The position numbers and the translations under genes are program-made. This document shows, in pieces, positions 44,301 to 55,156 of a stretch of 64,000 bases of DNA. The notes under the pieces are model-generated. The model saw nothing but the letters and a program-made list of their open reading frames with translations, made no database searches and was not told where the DNA came from. Every line of letters starts with the position of its first letter. Positions within the stretch are counted from its first letter, which is position 1. Source of the stretch: Astrocystis sublimbata (Eukaryota > Ascomycota > Sordariomycetes > Xylariales > Xylariaceae); assembly GCA_022453515.1 (NCBI GenBank), contig JAJNNY010000093.1, positions 1 through 64,000 on the forward strand, given 5' to 3'.

Positions 44301-46229
44301 TCTTCTCTAAGCTCAGTTGAGACCGAGCCAGTTGAATCCTCCGAAATCAGAAGCCCCAGGCGTGAGGCTTTCATCATTCCGCTGGACAACGAACCAAGAA
44401 CACCCAACGCACGTTCCAGACGCCAAGCTACTGATGTGCCAATTATTGCCGAGGATGAAACACGCCAGTCTCCCAGCGATATCGTTAGGCCTCAAACTCC
44501 TGATTCACAGCAGCCATTTAGGGAGATCACTGCCAACGGTGATGCTCGCTCCATACGGAAGCCTGTAGTAGATACTGCTCATCATGGTTCGCAGACCGTC
44601 TTGACGGCAAACGAGCTGGACATGATGATGAAGAATCGGCATCAACAATCTGCAGTCTTGCCTGTGGTCACTACCAGCCAGGCTGATGAGGCCGCCAATC
44701 CATTCGAGGGCCCCGATTCTGCAACACCCCAGACCATTCGCAGAAGACGCCCATCAACGGACAGCTCCGGAATTGTTCCTTTCGACCCCATACGGCGACC
44801 CGAAAGTGCCGCGAGTGTTCGTACCACGCAAAGCAGACCACCACTGCCTCCCAACCACCGCGAAGTCATCGAAGCTGCTCGGTCACATTCATCGCATGGC
44901 GTCAGGGGCTCAATGGGACCTCCTATGTGGCCCGCCTCCTCGTACCGCGGCTCATCCTCCCGTCCTCAGACCCCGAGCAACAGACCGCCAATGTCACCTT
45001 TGTCCCAAAGTTCTGTTGTTAAGAATACGCCCACACCTCGCGCTGGTAAGACCCCCGGGTATGTGGATGTCCAACCAACAATCAGGGCACCCATGCGAAG
45101 CAGACAGTCGTCTATGTCTTCTTTCGCATCCGAGATTGAAACTCGATTCAACATGCCAGCTGGAATGGGCATGGAACCATCCGGATTTGGGCCCAACACC
45201 GATCCCCGCATGATCCAAGCCATCACGCAAACCATGATTGGTGAGTACTTATGGAAGTACACCAGGAAGACCGGCCGCGGCGAGATGTCGGAGAAGAGAC
45301 ACCGGCGGTTCTTCTGGGTCCACCCATACACTCGAGCCCTCTACTGGAGCGATAGCGACCCTGCTGCCGGAGGTCGTGGAGAGATGAAGGCCAAGAGTGT
45401 GCCGATCGAGGCTGTCCGGGTCGTAGCTGACGACAACCCCATGCCCCCTGGACTCCACCGCAAGAGTCTCATCGTCATCGCCCCCGGACGTACAGTCAAG
45501 TTCACCTGCACAACAGGTCAACGACACGAGACATGGTTTAATGCTCTATCCTACCTTTTGCTGCGTTCGGGCAACGAGACTAAGCAAAGCTCCGAAGATG
45601 GGGGTGCTGCTATCACGCAAGAAGACGTCGATGAATTCAACCCTTCTATGAATCGCCGACCAGAGCCCGCTCAAAGGCCTCGTCCACCACCGTCTCTCTC
45701 CTCGTATAACTCGAGGACAACAAGGAACGAGTCGCCAAACATGGATGCATCGTCGATGGCTATTCCAACATTGACACCCACCCACGAGAAGGATTCCTCA
45801 CGCAACAGTGCTACCTTCAGCAAGAAGCTTAGCGGTTACTGGAAATCAAGTGTTAGTCGGGGGACACTTGGTAGCATCAGGAGTCGGAGCTACCAGCCCT
45901 ACGATAGCGCTATCTACGAGGCCAGCGAGGTCCCTGACAGTGCCGAGGATCTGAGACAGATCATCGAACAGCAGGACAGAGAGTCTGATAGACTTGAAAA
46001 TGTCCGGGCTTGCTGTGATGGTAAGATATTTATTCCGTACAGCGTCATTGACGCATTAACTGTTCTCTAACACTAACTCTTTGTAGGAAAACACGATGTA
46101 GGCACGTTGTCGCATACATCGAAGCGTGGTCGTATGCCCAGCTTTCAGTCGTCGAACTCCTATTCGCACACACATACGCATCCCTCTGGGCCGTTGGGGT
46201 CACAGGGCTCTACGCGGTCGCGGGTGTAA
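38367..46229 (+). CDS. apsA: ApsA/Num1-type cortical dynein-anchor protein with 26-residue repeats and PH domain
   Basis: Three exons, 38367-38831, 38910-46020 and 46087-46229, for 2572 residues; introns are 78 bp (GTAAGA...ACAG) and 66 bp (GTAAGA...GTAG). Layout: an N-terminal coiled-coil region (about 50-120 and 175-330; FAAEISTSLIAQVRNLQGLL), a Ser/Thr/Pro-rich acidic linker (about 340-790), about 44 units of a 26-residue helical repeat (about 800-1940) of the form ALK.AH..EL......AH...LE, a second disordered linker, and a PH domain (about 2260-2375) beginning MIGEYLWKYTRK with HRRFFWVHPYTRALYW, typical of the Mcp5/Num1 PH family, which binds PtdIns(4,5)P2 at the plasma membrane. ApsA in Aspergillus nidulans and Num1 in yeast anchor dynein at the cortex for nuclear migration and positioning. 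A second in-frame ATG lies at 38406, 13 codons on. Confidence 0.92.
40852..44270 (+). repeat. intragenic 78 bp (26-residue) tandem repeat array
   Basis: About 44 diverged units encode the coiled-coil repeat of the ApsA/Num1 homologue. Clear consecutive units include ALKAAHGEELTRQASETKAA, ALKAAHAQELSQKELESTTG and SLKLAHVEELTRKELEIKDE (first 20 residues of each). A histidine recurs at position 6 and again near position 19. A few units depart from 26 (one of 22 near 40936, one of about 37 near 41317). Confidence 0.85.
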
Positions 46230-47083
46230 AGACCTAGCGCCGTACTATTACCTAACTACTTCACATATACTGTGATGACACTCACTCACTCACTTCTTGT
46301 CAATCATTCAAAACTCTTTTACCTACTTATACCTATATCAATCATAAACCGTTTCACACACAAACACACACTCTACGCCGAGATAATGAAGACCCTATGG
46401 GATCATACGAAGCCTACGAATTCTGACATTTTCTTGCTCTTGTTGTTCTGTTCTTCTTTCTGTTTGATGTCCCTTGCTGGGATTGCCGGTTTTTCGTTTT
46501 GTTGCAAGGTCTCGGGATACTTACTGGGAACGGACGGGACCTATCGAACCGCACTACATTGCGACTGTTTTTTTTTCCGTTCTGCGAGATTCATATACAA
46601 CATATACACATACACACGCACGCACGCACACTGTGATGGTTCCTATGCTACGCGCCTACACGCCAACCAACGGCACACTTTTCCCTGGCTGTTCGGATGG
46701 GAAGAAGAGAGAAGAGAGACTTGGGATCCTGCCCGAAGTGGGTGGATTGCTTGGTTGTAAGAAAATGTTGTTGTGCACCCACCAAGAGGTCTCTGTTTTG
46801 GGAACGGAATGGGATGGGATGGAATGGATTGGGAGGGATATAGAGTGGAAGCGATCATTAGGGCCTTCCTTGCCTGCGAGGGTTTTAAGTACCTGTCTGT
46901 TGGACTGTTACTACTGCTGCTAGGTAGTAGATTGTGGGTGCATGGTTGTAGAGCGTGGGGTTGTAGGTAGTGAGTGAGTGTTGCTCGTGGTGTGCTTTAA
47001 TGAGATATGGATTGCCTTCTTCTAAACTTGTGTTGATTTTGCTTGGTGATTACGTGAGTAGTGGTATGTGTGATCTGTGATCT

Positions 47084-47110
47084 GGGGGTTTGGGGGTTTG
47101 GGGGTTTGGG
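47084..47110 (+). repeat. G-quadruplex-type tract
   Basis: Four G runs (G5, G5, G5, G3) separated by exactly three T each, on the plus strand, 0.85 kb after the ApsA/Num1 stop codon. The spacing satisfies the usual G3+N1-7 quadruplex rule with very short loops. It resembles ciliate-type telomere units but is a single internal tract. Confidence 0.7.
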
Positions 47111-48146
47111 TTTGGTTTGTTTGTGTGAGTATTGTATGGGTGTTGGGGGTGGAGATGTGAGGATGTGAGGATATGAGATTGGGGATGTTTTGTATTGTTA
47201 GGCTTTGACTTGAGTTGGGTGATGCTGTGTTTGATTAGGTGTGTGTGTGTGTGCACCCGTGTGTCATGTTGGATTGAGTGCGAGCTTAAGCGGGCGAAGT
47301 TCTGAGTACCTAGGTAATTATCTGTTGGTTGGTGTTCTCCTGGTGTGCAGTCATCTCATGTGATTTCTGTGTTTCTCTCTGTATTATTTGATCTGGATTG
47401 TATGCGTAATACAATACTTGTTGGGGCGTTGGAAGCTGCTTGCTTGTTGGATTCTGAGACTAGTTTTGACCCCCTTTCTTGTGGGTTATCTGCCGAGGTA
47501 GATGCCAGTGTTATAGATAGAGTATCAAGAAAGGTATGAACTGGTTGCTGATGTTGATGTTGAGCATGTGTCTACCTAGACACTTTCATGGTGCCCGCCT
47601 GATTGGTTTCGCTACTGTTTGTTAATTGTTGACTGATGACTGTTGACTACCTAAGGTATGGGGTTATTATGTATCTACTGTAAAGGGGCTGTAGGGATGT
47701 AGATCTGTCGAAGGGGTAGTTGATCAAGGGCCTAGATGGGCCATTTTACTATTTATTGTTGATTTTTTCGAGCGCGATAGTTTTTTCTATTTTTCCTACT
47801 TTTTATCATGTACCTACGGAGCCCTAGTATTTGCGTTGCTTTTTAATTCATCAATGCATTCCCCTCCTGTTATACTGTTTAATACGTACGTAAGGGTTGT
47901 TTTGTTTTAGGACTACGTCCCGAAGCTTCCATACCCCTCCGTTGCTGCTTCACTACCGAATTAGGTACTAGGTAGGTAGGTCGGCATGTTATAATTCACG
48001 CAGGGTTTGGTGATGGAGAGAGGGGTGAATATAGGGGCAGAGGCGAGTAAGTGAGTTTGAATTGAACTGGTCCGAACTGAATAGTCGGTCGGTTCTTTGG
48101 GTTGGGATTACCGATTATCTTTTTCCGATAGGGAGGCAAGAGACCG

Positions 48147-48170
48147 CCTACCTACCTACCTACCTACCTG
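48147..48170 (+). repeat. CCTA microsatellite
   Basis: About five to six tandem ACCT/CCTA units (reading CCTACCTACC repeatedly). It belongs with the many shorter CCTAGG/CCTACC patches in the intergenic DNA of this window. Confidence 0.7.
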
Positions 48171-49109
48171 ACTTGAGACAGATTGAGCCTTGTTATCCTC
48201 GGTGGGTATCTAGCGAGGCTAGTGGGCGTTCATTGATGATCTGATCATGCTAGGCACATGTCGTCCGTTGCCATTGCTGGGGAAAGGAACTCTACCTAAG
48301 GGGTAACGATGCCGGTAATTGGTCGATCGGGTCCCCTGGTTTAGGCCCTGACATGAATGGGGCTTGAACTAAGTAATTGTCGTGCTGGTGCTGTTTCGTC
48401 TGGTGCTGGATTGTCGATGGATGGTCTCCCTTGTGCCTTGGTCCAGGCAGCAATGATTGCCGGAAACTTGAAGCAAGTGTAGGATATCCGCTTGTTCAGT
48501 GGCGTTACCAGGTCGGTACGGCACCTGTGGGATAGTATTTAGACCCTGATTCTACGTTTCTTTCGGGAAGAAACGCACGCATAGTTAGGTATCTCAAGAG
48601 AATTGGCTTAGTTATCGTCAATGGGCGGGCCATCGACATGACACAAGTCAGTGGGTGGCATGGTTGAAACATACTGTACAGTAAAATCTCGCAAGTGATT
48701 CTTGGGAAAGTTGAATGTTTATCCTTCAAAAGCTGCAAGAGAATGGTAATACGTCATTCAGATCTTCGAGGGGCTGGCTGGGAGACAAGATCGTCACCTA
48801 ATTACTTTACTGGGGTATTGTTCTTCCAGGATCTATCTGCTTGAGCAAAGCCAGGTAGGCCTCTGGACGTCGGTCGATCCAGTAAGTTCAATGAACTAAC
48901 TATCTAGTAAACCGCAATGCTGGACTGTTATTTTTCGTGTTAGGGCTTTCTTTGATAGTCGGAGCACACTGCGATCCCTATGTGATAACGATATCAGGGG
49001 CCGAAGGGGGACAGGGTGCTGTCTACGCATTGAATCCTGGTTTAAAGCATGGATAGGGGATGTACAATGGCTGTACAATGGCGCCAATAGTCTTTGCTTT
49101 CTTGTTTTG

Positions 49110-50200
49110 GACTTGATAGACTTCCAATCTACCGGGTTCGGAGCACTTTAGTTTAGCATCGTGGAGTTGGACTGCGCCCTACATTCTCTGACGTCGTAGA
49201 CCAATTTCCCCTGGCATCGTGCGAGAGAGCTCTTGACTAGCTCAGAGTACGGGGTTATAGCCCACCTCTGTATTCTTTCGTTGGTTTCCCCCCAGAGGCA
49301 GCCGGCGTAAGGGTTGGTATGACGGTGCCGAATCCCCTTCTAGACTTCGAAAATGTGTCTCAAATCAGCTATGGTATAGAGCATTGAGGCCATGGCAAAG
49401 ACCATGCATACTCAGTACTCTTCCTAGTTTAGGCTCTGGCTAGGGCACAGATAGCCTTTCCTATATAATTAGGTAGACGATTTACCGAGTCAGTTGTGCT
49501 TTGTTTGAGCATTGTGAAGTTGGACGAGGTAAGTTCTGTGATACTAAGACTTAAACGTCATTGACCTGCATTTGCGCGATGCCGCTGTTAGGAGGTACGG
49601 ACATACTTCCCCGGATTTTGGTTCCAAGTAGGGTACGAATAACTGACTAAAACCTCGCTAATCGTCCTCTTCTTCTTGATTTGGACAATGGACTATTAGC
49701 CTACTGGACTTGACGATTGCTCTAGTATCGTGAAGCTTGACGAGGTATGCTCTGTGTTTTTTGACGTTGAGCGTCATTTTCTAGGCACTAATGCGGAAAT
49801 GTGGACAGGCTTCCCCGGCTTTTGCTTTTAGATAGAGTAGGGATAGCAAGACAACTATAACGTCGCTAAGAGGTATTGTTTTGGATAATAGGCTCTTAGC
49901 CTCCTACTGGACTTGACGGTTTCTTTCTTAGCATTGTGAAGCCGGATGGGGTCCGCTCTGTGTTAGTTGGCGTTTAAACGTCAGTTTCTCCTGAATTCGT
50001 GCCAAGACACTGTTGAGGAAATGCGGACAGGCTTCTCCGGCTTTTGTTGTTAGATAGAGTACAAATAGGTATCCTTGGCACGGAATAATAGTGTTCACTT
50101 TCTTGATTCGAATAACGTAGACTGCCAATCTACTGGGTTTAGCGGGCGCCATCTCAGTACCGTGAAGTTGGTCGTATCACTGCACGCTACCAGTAGGTTG
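49110..50200 (+). repeat. degenerate tandem array of about 206-226 bp units
   Basis: A block recurs at least five times with anchors GCAT(C/T)GTG(A/G)AG(T/C)TGGA-like at 49156, 49509, 49725, 49931 and 50157 (spacings 353, 216, 206 and 226). Each anchor is preceded by a GACTTGA..GATT / CTACTGG block and followed by CTCTGTG, an ACGTCA-type element, and a GGACAGGCTTCCCCGG.TTTTG block with TAGATAGAGTA. Units are clearly related but much diverged. No unit encodes a protein. Origin unknown. Confidence 0.65.
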
Positions 50201-51413
50201 TCTGCTACTACTTTGGTGCGAAGGGGATGTTAGGAGTCTCGAGATTCCTTTCCCAAAATGATCATCGATATAGAATAGCTGTTGTATCATTCCGTCAATG
50301 GTTCTACTTTCATCCCCGCGGACGGCTTGGACCGTCGATATTCTATGCGTAGAATACCACTCTACTGACGTTAGCGAATCTATGGCCAACTGTGACGCTA
50401 GACTATCCTCGATCCGTGTACTGTAAGGGCATTAGGGGCGCAGTTCGCCTATCATTTCTTGTTATACTATCAATACTTCGGGAATCGATCTAACGCCGGG
50501 AATCGAGGAGATGCTTCCGCGAGATAGTCCCTGATCTAAACTCCGCGCGAAAGACTATTGCATGGTGGTGTACGATATGGAAGCAGTAGAATTGTTCCTC
50601 AATGCTTCCATGCAGGGTCGCTTGGTGATCGTTCTCCTGACCTTCCATGCAAGATCTCTTGGAGGAGGAATTCGACTATTATCGGCTCGAGCTAAGGCTC
50701 GGACTATCGAGGAGGGTAGGGAGGCATAGCCAATGAGACCAATATCAGACCCTACCTCATATTGCTCGTGCCCTCCCGGTCTAAGTTGTTGATAGACAAC
50801 TAGCTCGAGTTTATCAAGATCATTCCAATCCTTCTCGAAGCTATGGCCAGGGTGCGCGATATAAACGTTATAGTCAGATAAACATCAGGGCGTGAAGGGT
50901 GCGCCCGGTCGAAGGTTTCTAGAAGAATAGCTGCTTGTTGCATGACTAGGAACGTCACCCCCCTCTGACCTATCTAGGTAGGTAAGCTAGGTAGCTACTT
51001 GACCTACTTACTCAGTTCGCGCTATCTTTTGACTGAACTATTGATTCTTCTGGGGTGCTAACGGCTTGACAGCTGTTCCAATTAGTAACGAGACTCTTCT
51101 TTTGGGGTAGTGTTTAACCTTATTGTCGAAGCTCTATAGCGGCGGTTCGCGGGGTAAGCTTGCTGTGATAGCTGCTTCGGTGGCTTTGGATAGCTTGTAG
51201 GATTAGACAATGAGGTGGTTTTGTTTAGGTAGGCATTATCCGAAATGCGAAGAGCGCTGCGTTGGGGATAATCGAGACAGAGCGGTTAGAACTTCCGGCT
51301 GGAAGAGTTAGTTGGTCAATGCACCTCATCGGTAAGCCACGTGCCAGCTAAGATTCGGTGTCTATCTCATCTAGGATGGCACAAACGCCCAATGGGTACA
51401 GTTCAATCTCTCC
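50201..51413. other. gene-free stretch
   Basis: A 9 bp inverted repeat (ATGGAAGCA/TGCTTCCAT, 50577-50612) and further self-complementary patches to about 50780 occur. No coding or recognised RNA feature can be supported. Confidence 0.4.
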
Positions 51414-51757
51414 CGAGGCGGTTGACAAAAGAAAGTTTACACTCGGTCCACTCTTTTACCCCCACAGTACATCTGAAGCTGGAAAACTTTATTCCGTAGA
51501 TCTCCGTTTTTAGCTATTATTGAGGCTATTCCGACTTTTCTAACGATACTTAAGCTATTCTAAAACTATTAAAATAGACATAAGTCCCTATGTAGGCTTA
51601 TTAACTCTTAAACATACCCAATAGTGGCAGAACTCGTCTATTATCTAATGTACTCACGGGTGCTTGTATTGTGTTGAAATAAACAAGGTGGCGAATATAA
51701 GTCACTTTAGTGGACCTGCCAAGAAGGGGTGTAAACTTTCTTTTGTCAACCGCCTCG
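51414..51757. mobile_element. 344 bp MITE
   Basis: A 344 bp AT-rich segment without coding capacity is bounded by perfect 29 bp inverted repeats (left begins CGAGGCGGTTGAC and runs into AAAAGAAAGTTTACAC). The flanks carry a 6 bp direct repeat CTCTCC (51408-51413 and 51758-51763), a plausible target duplication. The interior is mostly A/T with short runs (AGCTATT, TTAAGCTATT). The termini differ from both pogo-like elements in the window, so it is mobilised by an element not present here. Confidence 0.8.
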
Positions 51758-53358
51758 CTCTCCCAGCTTCGAGAACAAGAGACTTTGGTTCGCGCTATTA
51801 GCTCATCTTTAGTGAAGCTGCTAACCTTGTAAGGTGCCTCTGTGGATGACTACGAACGGATTCTTGTTTAGTAGATCTTGAGTCGAGAGTCTCACGCCGT
51901 TTGACACGTTAGACTGGATTGGGTGACCAAGTATAAACGATTGTTGTGCTTGTAGATCTTGGCTTCATCAATGGCGTCGAATTGCCTTCTTGGCCTAGTC
52001 ATTGATTTTATCTACCTATACATATTTATTACGTTCAACATCAAGGCTCAGCCATCTCCGTGATGTGGGAGCCCTTGTTGGTGATTAATATGGGCTTTGG
52101 TGTTGGTGGTGTCGTATCGTGAATGTGGCGCTGTTAGCACGGCGGGACTACTGAGCACAACGGCCCTTCTCGATCTTGGTATTTCCCCTTCTACGATAGG
52201 AGGGATTGGAGGGACAAGTGAAGGCTAGGACGCACCGGGAGGGAGAAAAGGGCATGGTAAGGGATGGTGGGCGATGATGAAAATGGCTAGATCAGGTCCA
52301 GGGGTCGATATAGCGCTGGTCTAATGCACAGCATTCAGCATGACCCCTGTTCGATTGTTAGCCCCTGATCGCGAAGTTTGGTAGAGGTTCGTTTTGTGCT
52401 GCCGATCACGACCCAGCAAGCCGGTAATAAGCAAGGATTTCATCCGGGGAAATGCTCCGTCGCGAACTGATCTTATCACATTGCGGCATAATCCTCTGCA
52501 AGTTCGCCGGAACCTCTAAGCCAGAGATTTCGAACTTGATGGTCATCACGGCAGAGTCAGCCCGAGGCACTCTAATGATCGATATGAGTGAGCGCCCGCG
52601 CCAAGGACTTACTCACGGTCCAGGTTGCTCGACGCCATGTTGTACTTTCAGATGGACCGTTGGAACTGAAGATGGGGTTTCCACTTATGGTACGGGAATT
52701 GCAGCAGTGCATGCAACGCAGCGCAGAAAACGCCGATGCACGCTTGGACTAGGGGACGATTGGAATGCACACCAAGAGAGAAGAAGGGAATGTTGGATGC
52801 ACATCTCACGCCATTGAAATTGCTAGCCACACTAATCTAACGATATTCGCTCGAATTAGGCGCGCATCTTCCCCACTACCAATTGTCAATCCATCGACTA
52901 CGCTTGGGGCCGGCAACTTGGGCGTTAGCCCTCTCGCAACACCAGGCACGCCAGGATAACCGTTGCCGGGCGAGCCAAGACCCCCAGGGTCGAACAGCTT
53001 CTAGCCGGATCACTTTATGAGAAGGATTCCCGCTAAGATGGTGTCTGGTTAGCTTCCACCCCAAGGAAAGGAAGGGTCAGCTTACAGAGGAGTTGAGCTC
53101 CGCGCTTGACAGGACTAAGAGTCCTCGACTGCCAACACTCAGCCTGCTTTTAGACATAAACATGGCGTAGTGCCATCCTGCAGTTCGGGATTTTCTTTCG
53201 GGATTTCAGGACAGCTGCTACATTCATTTCAACTTGGGGGGACTTTGCTGTTGATCGATAAACCAGCATATCGATTTCACCAACATCAGGATGTGAAATG
53301 GTACGACAAAACAGGATCAATCGCCCAAAACCACGGACTTAACCGCACAGACTTCACC
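51758..53358. other. gene-free stretch upstream of the SAT4-like gene
   Basis: A 121-codon frame at 52452-52817 has no recognisable feature and is not called. The segment 53170-53358 is open in frame with the next gene but starts without a good context and is treated as 5' leader. Confidence 0.45.
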
Positions 53359-54480
53359 ATGACGGCCTCGGGACCTGCCGAGCAGGCCAATTACGCCTCC
53401 ACTGCCCTCACAATTCTGATCCTGTTGACCAGAATAAGCCTCTGGCTCTGGCGCCGGGAACGCATCGATATCAGTTTCATACTCGTCGTCCTTTCTGTCG
53501 TGGTTGTGGTCTCGCGAATCATCGTCAACGCATTTTATCTGAGATACGGGAACGCAGCCGATGTGATCAAGCATGCTGGTTACTTCGATGAGAAGAACTT
53601 GGCAGACGTTATGACTGGGAGTATACTGGTACTGGTGGCCAGGGTGATGATCACGACCATCCTCTGGCTGCAGATAGTCATCCTCCTGATCTTCAACTCT
53701 CGAATCACATGCAGGGTGAACTGGGTGGCCATGGTAGTCAAGATCACCTGGGGTTTGGTTGCGATCAGCTATGTCGCCAATGTTCTTACCGTCTTCCTCG
53801 AATGCCAACCCATCACTCTATATTGGCAGGTCACTCCCGATCCAGGAACTTGCGTCAAGGCATGGGGCCAGCTTTATGCCCAGACGATTAGCAACATTGT
53901 TCTCGACGTCTTGCTTATCGCAATCGCATATCCGATCGTCAACTTGAGGAAACGGAGCATTGGGGAGCATCTGACCCTGTATCTGCTCTTCGCCCTCGGC
54001 ACGTTTTGCATCATCATCAGCGTCATTCGAATCATTTCCGTGCGCGACAGCGGCTCGTCACAGGTGATACGAAGTCTGTGGGCATCTGTGCAAATGCTTG
54101 TATCGACCTTTGTGGCAAACGCACCGAATATCTATGGATCGATTCGCGCGGTCCGCATGATCAAGAAGTCGACGGCCAACAGTGGCCCTACTCCCAACTA
54201 CGGGCTGAACTCTTCGATACACAACCGTTCGCGACCCGGACCTCACGACTCTTGGATGAAGATGGATAGCCGGGACAACATCTCCTTGTCCCCCGTCTCC
54301 CCTAGCTATAGCCGACCTCACCCCATCGACACGACACTCTATGACGACCGGACTGCTCTGTCGCCTCATTCTCATCAATTTGATCTAGAAGATAGCATCC
54401 CTCGAGATGGGCCTAGTAGATCAAGTATCGCGGTCGCATCGTCGAGAACTCAATCACCCGACCCGACGCAACTTCGTTAG
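53359..54480 (+). CDS. SAT4/rhodopsin-like seven-helix membrane protein
   Basis: A 373-residue protein using the ATG at 53359 (MTASGPAEQANYAS); an upstream in-frame extension to 53170 is less plausible. Seven hydrophobic helices fill residues 10-280. The family marker FLECQPITLYW follows helix 4 or 5 (typical ECRP...YW of fungal SAT4-like proteins), with a conserved C in PGTCVKAWGQLY. The C-terminal tail of about 90 residues is hydrophilic and Ser/Pro-rich. The family includes Pth11-like receptors of plant pathogens, but this one has no CFEM domain, so a sensing role is only possible. Ligand unknown. It stands at the start of a group of oxidoreductase genes. Confidence 0.82.
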   Translation: MTASGPAEQANYASTALTILILLTRISLWLWRRERIDISFILVVLSVVVVVSRIIVNAFYLRYGNAADVIKHAGYFDEKNLADVMTGSILVLVARVMITTILWLQIVILLIFNSRITCRVNWVAMVVKITWGLVAISYVANVLTVFLECQPITLYWQVTPDPGTCVKAWGQLYAQTISNIVLDVLLIAIAYPIVNLRKRSIGEHLTLYLLFALGTFCIIISVIRIISVRDSGSSQVIRSLWASVQMLVSTFVANAPNIYGSIRAVRMIKKSTANSGPTPNYGLNSSIHNRSRPGPHDSWMKMDSRDNISLSPVSPSYSRPHPIDTTLYDDRTALSPHSHQFDLEDSIPRDGPSRSSIAVASSRTQSPDPTQLR

Positions 54481-55156
54481 ACGCTACTGTATAGCACACA
54501 TCACCCGATATTTAATACCCACCTCAAAGACAACTGCAAGCTTGCAGTATAGACCAGAACAATACACCTGATATTGTTACGTGCCAGCTGGCCATATAAT
54601 AGGGACGGTTACGACCAAGGACGGACCACCTCCCAGAGACGCCTAGTCGGGCTACTCTCACTTTTAGCGAGATAAAACGCTCTGTCACATACACTCATAT
54701 AAATATATCACGCCATACTAGACATCTGTGTACCGCCACTTCATATGATCAAAGTCGATTCACAAGCCACGAGCGAAAGCTTGTACCATGCGGAATACCC
54801 AACTTTGGAGGGAAGCTAGCAGTGGAACTTCAATACTGGAGGGCATTTCACTTTTCATTTTCCTTTTATTGTATCAAGAGAACAACGAAAGAAAGATACC
54901 CTAGGGCGACCTCATGGCACGGTGTTATCAAGGTCAACTAGACATAATTACTAGGGGGTATCGCCTGATGCCATATGCCTGTTTTTGATTGCTGGCGTCC
55001 GGAACATATATCAAATAGTCTAATGCTCTAAAAATACGATGCTTCGGTTAATGTTCAATGGAAATCCTCAGCGTTGCTGATCAACGTGTTGATATGGTGA
55101 CAATGACCGGCCCTTTGAAGGTAGTCGTTGACTATCATGCAAACCTACAAGCCTGG
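54481..55156. other. convergent intergenic spacer, no gene seen
   Basis: 3' flanks of the SAT4-like gene and of the monooxygenase. No coding or repeat feature seen. Confidence 0.5.

Larger units (their letters stand above)
46230..49100. other. gene-free stretch downstream of the ApsA/Num1 gene
   Basis: No credible gene. It includes a CA-rich microsatellite (about 46598-46632), a GGGAT/GGAAT-rich patch (46800-46845), the G-run tract at 47084 and a CCTA microsatellite at about 48147-48170. Small frames (46272-46760, 47345-47539) are unrecognised. Confidence 0.5.

Noticed and set aside
50577..50780. Inverted repeats that could form a hairpin RNA
   Set aside because: Pairing is short and interrupted; no known RNA family and no support beyond chance.
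52452..52817. 121-codon open frame
   Set aside because: No recognisable content and poor start context.
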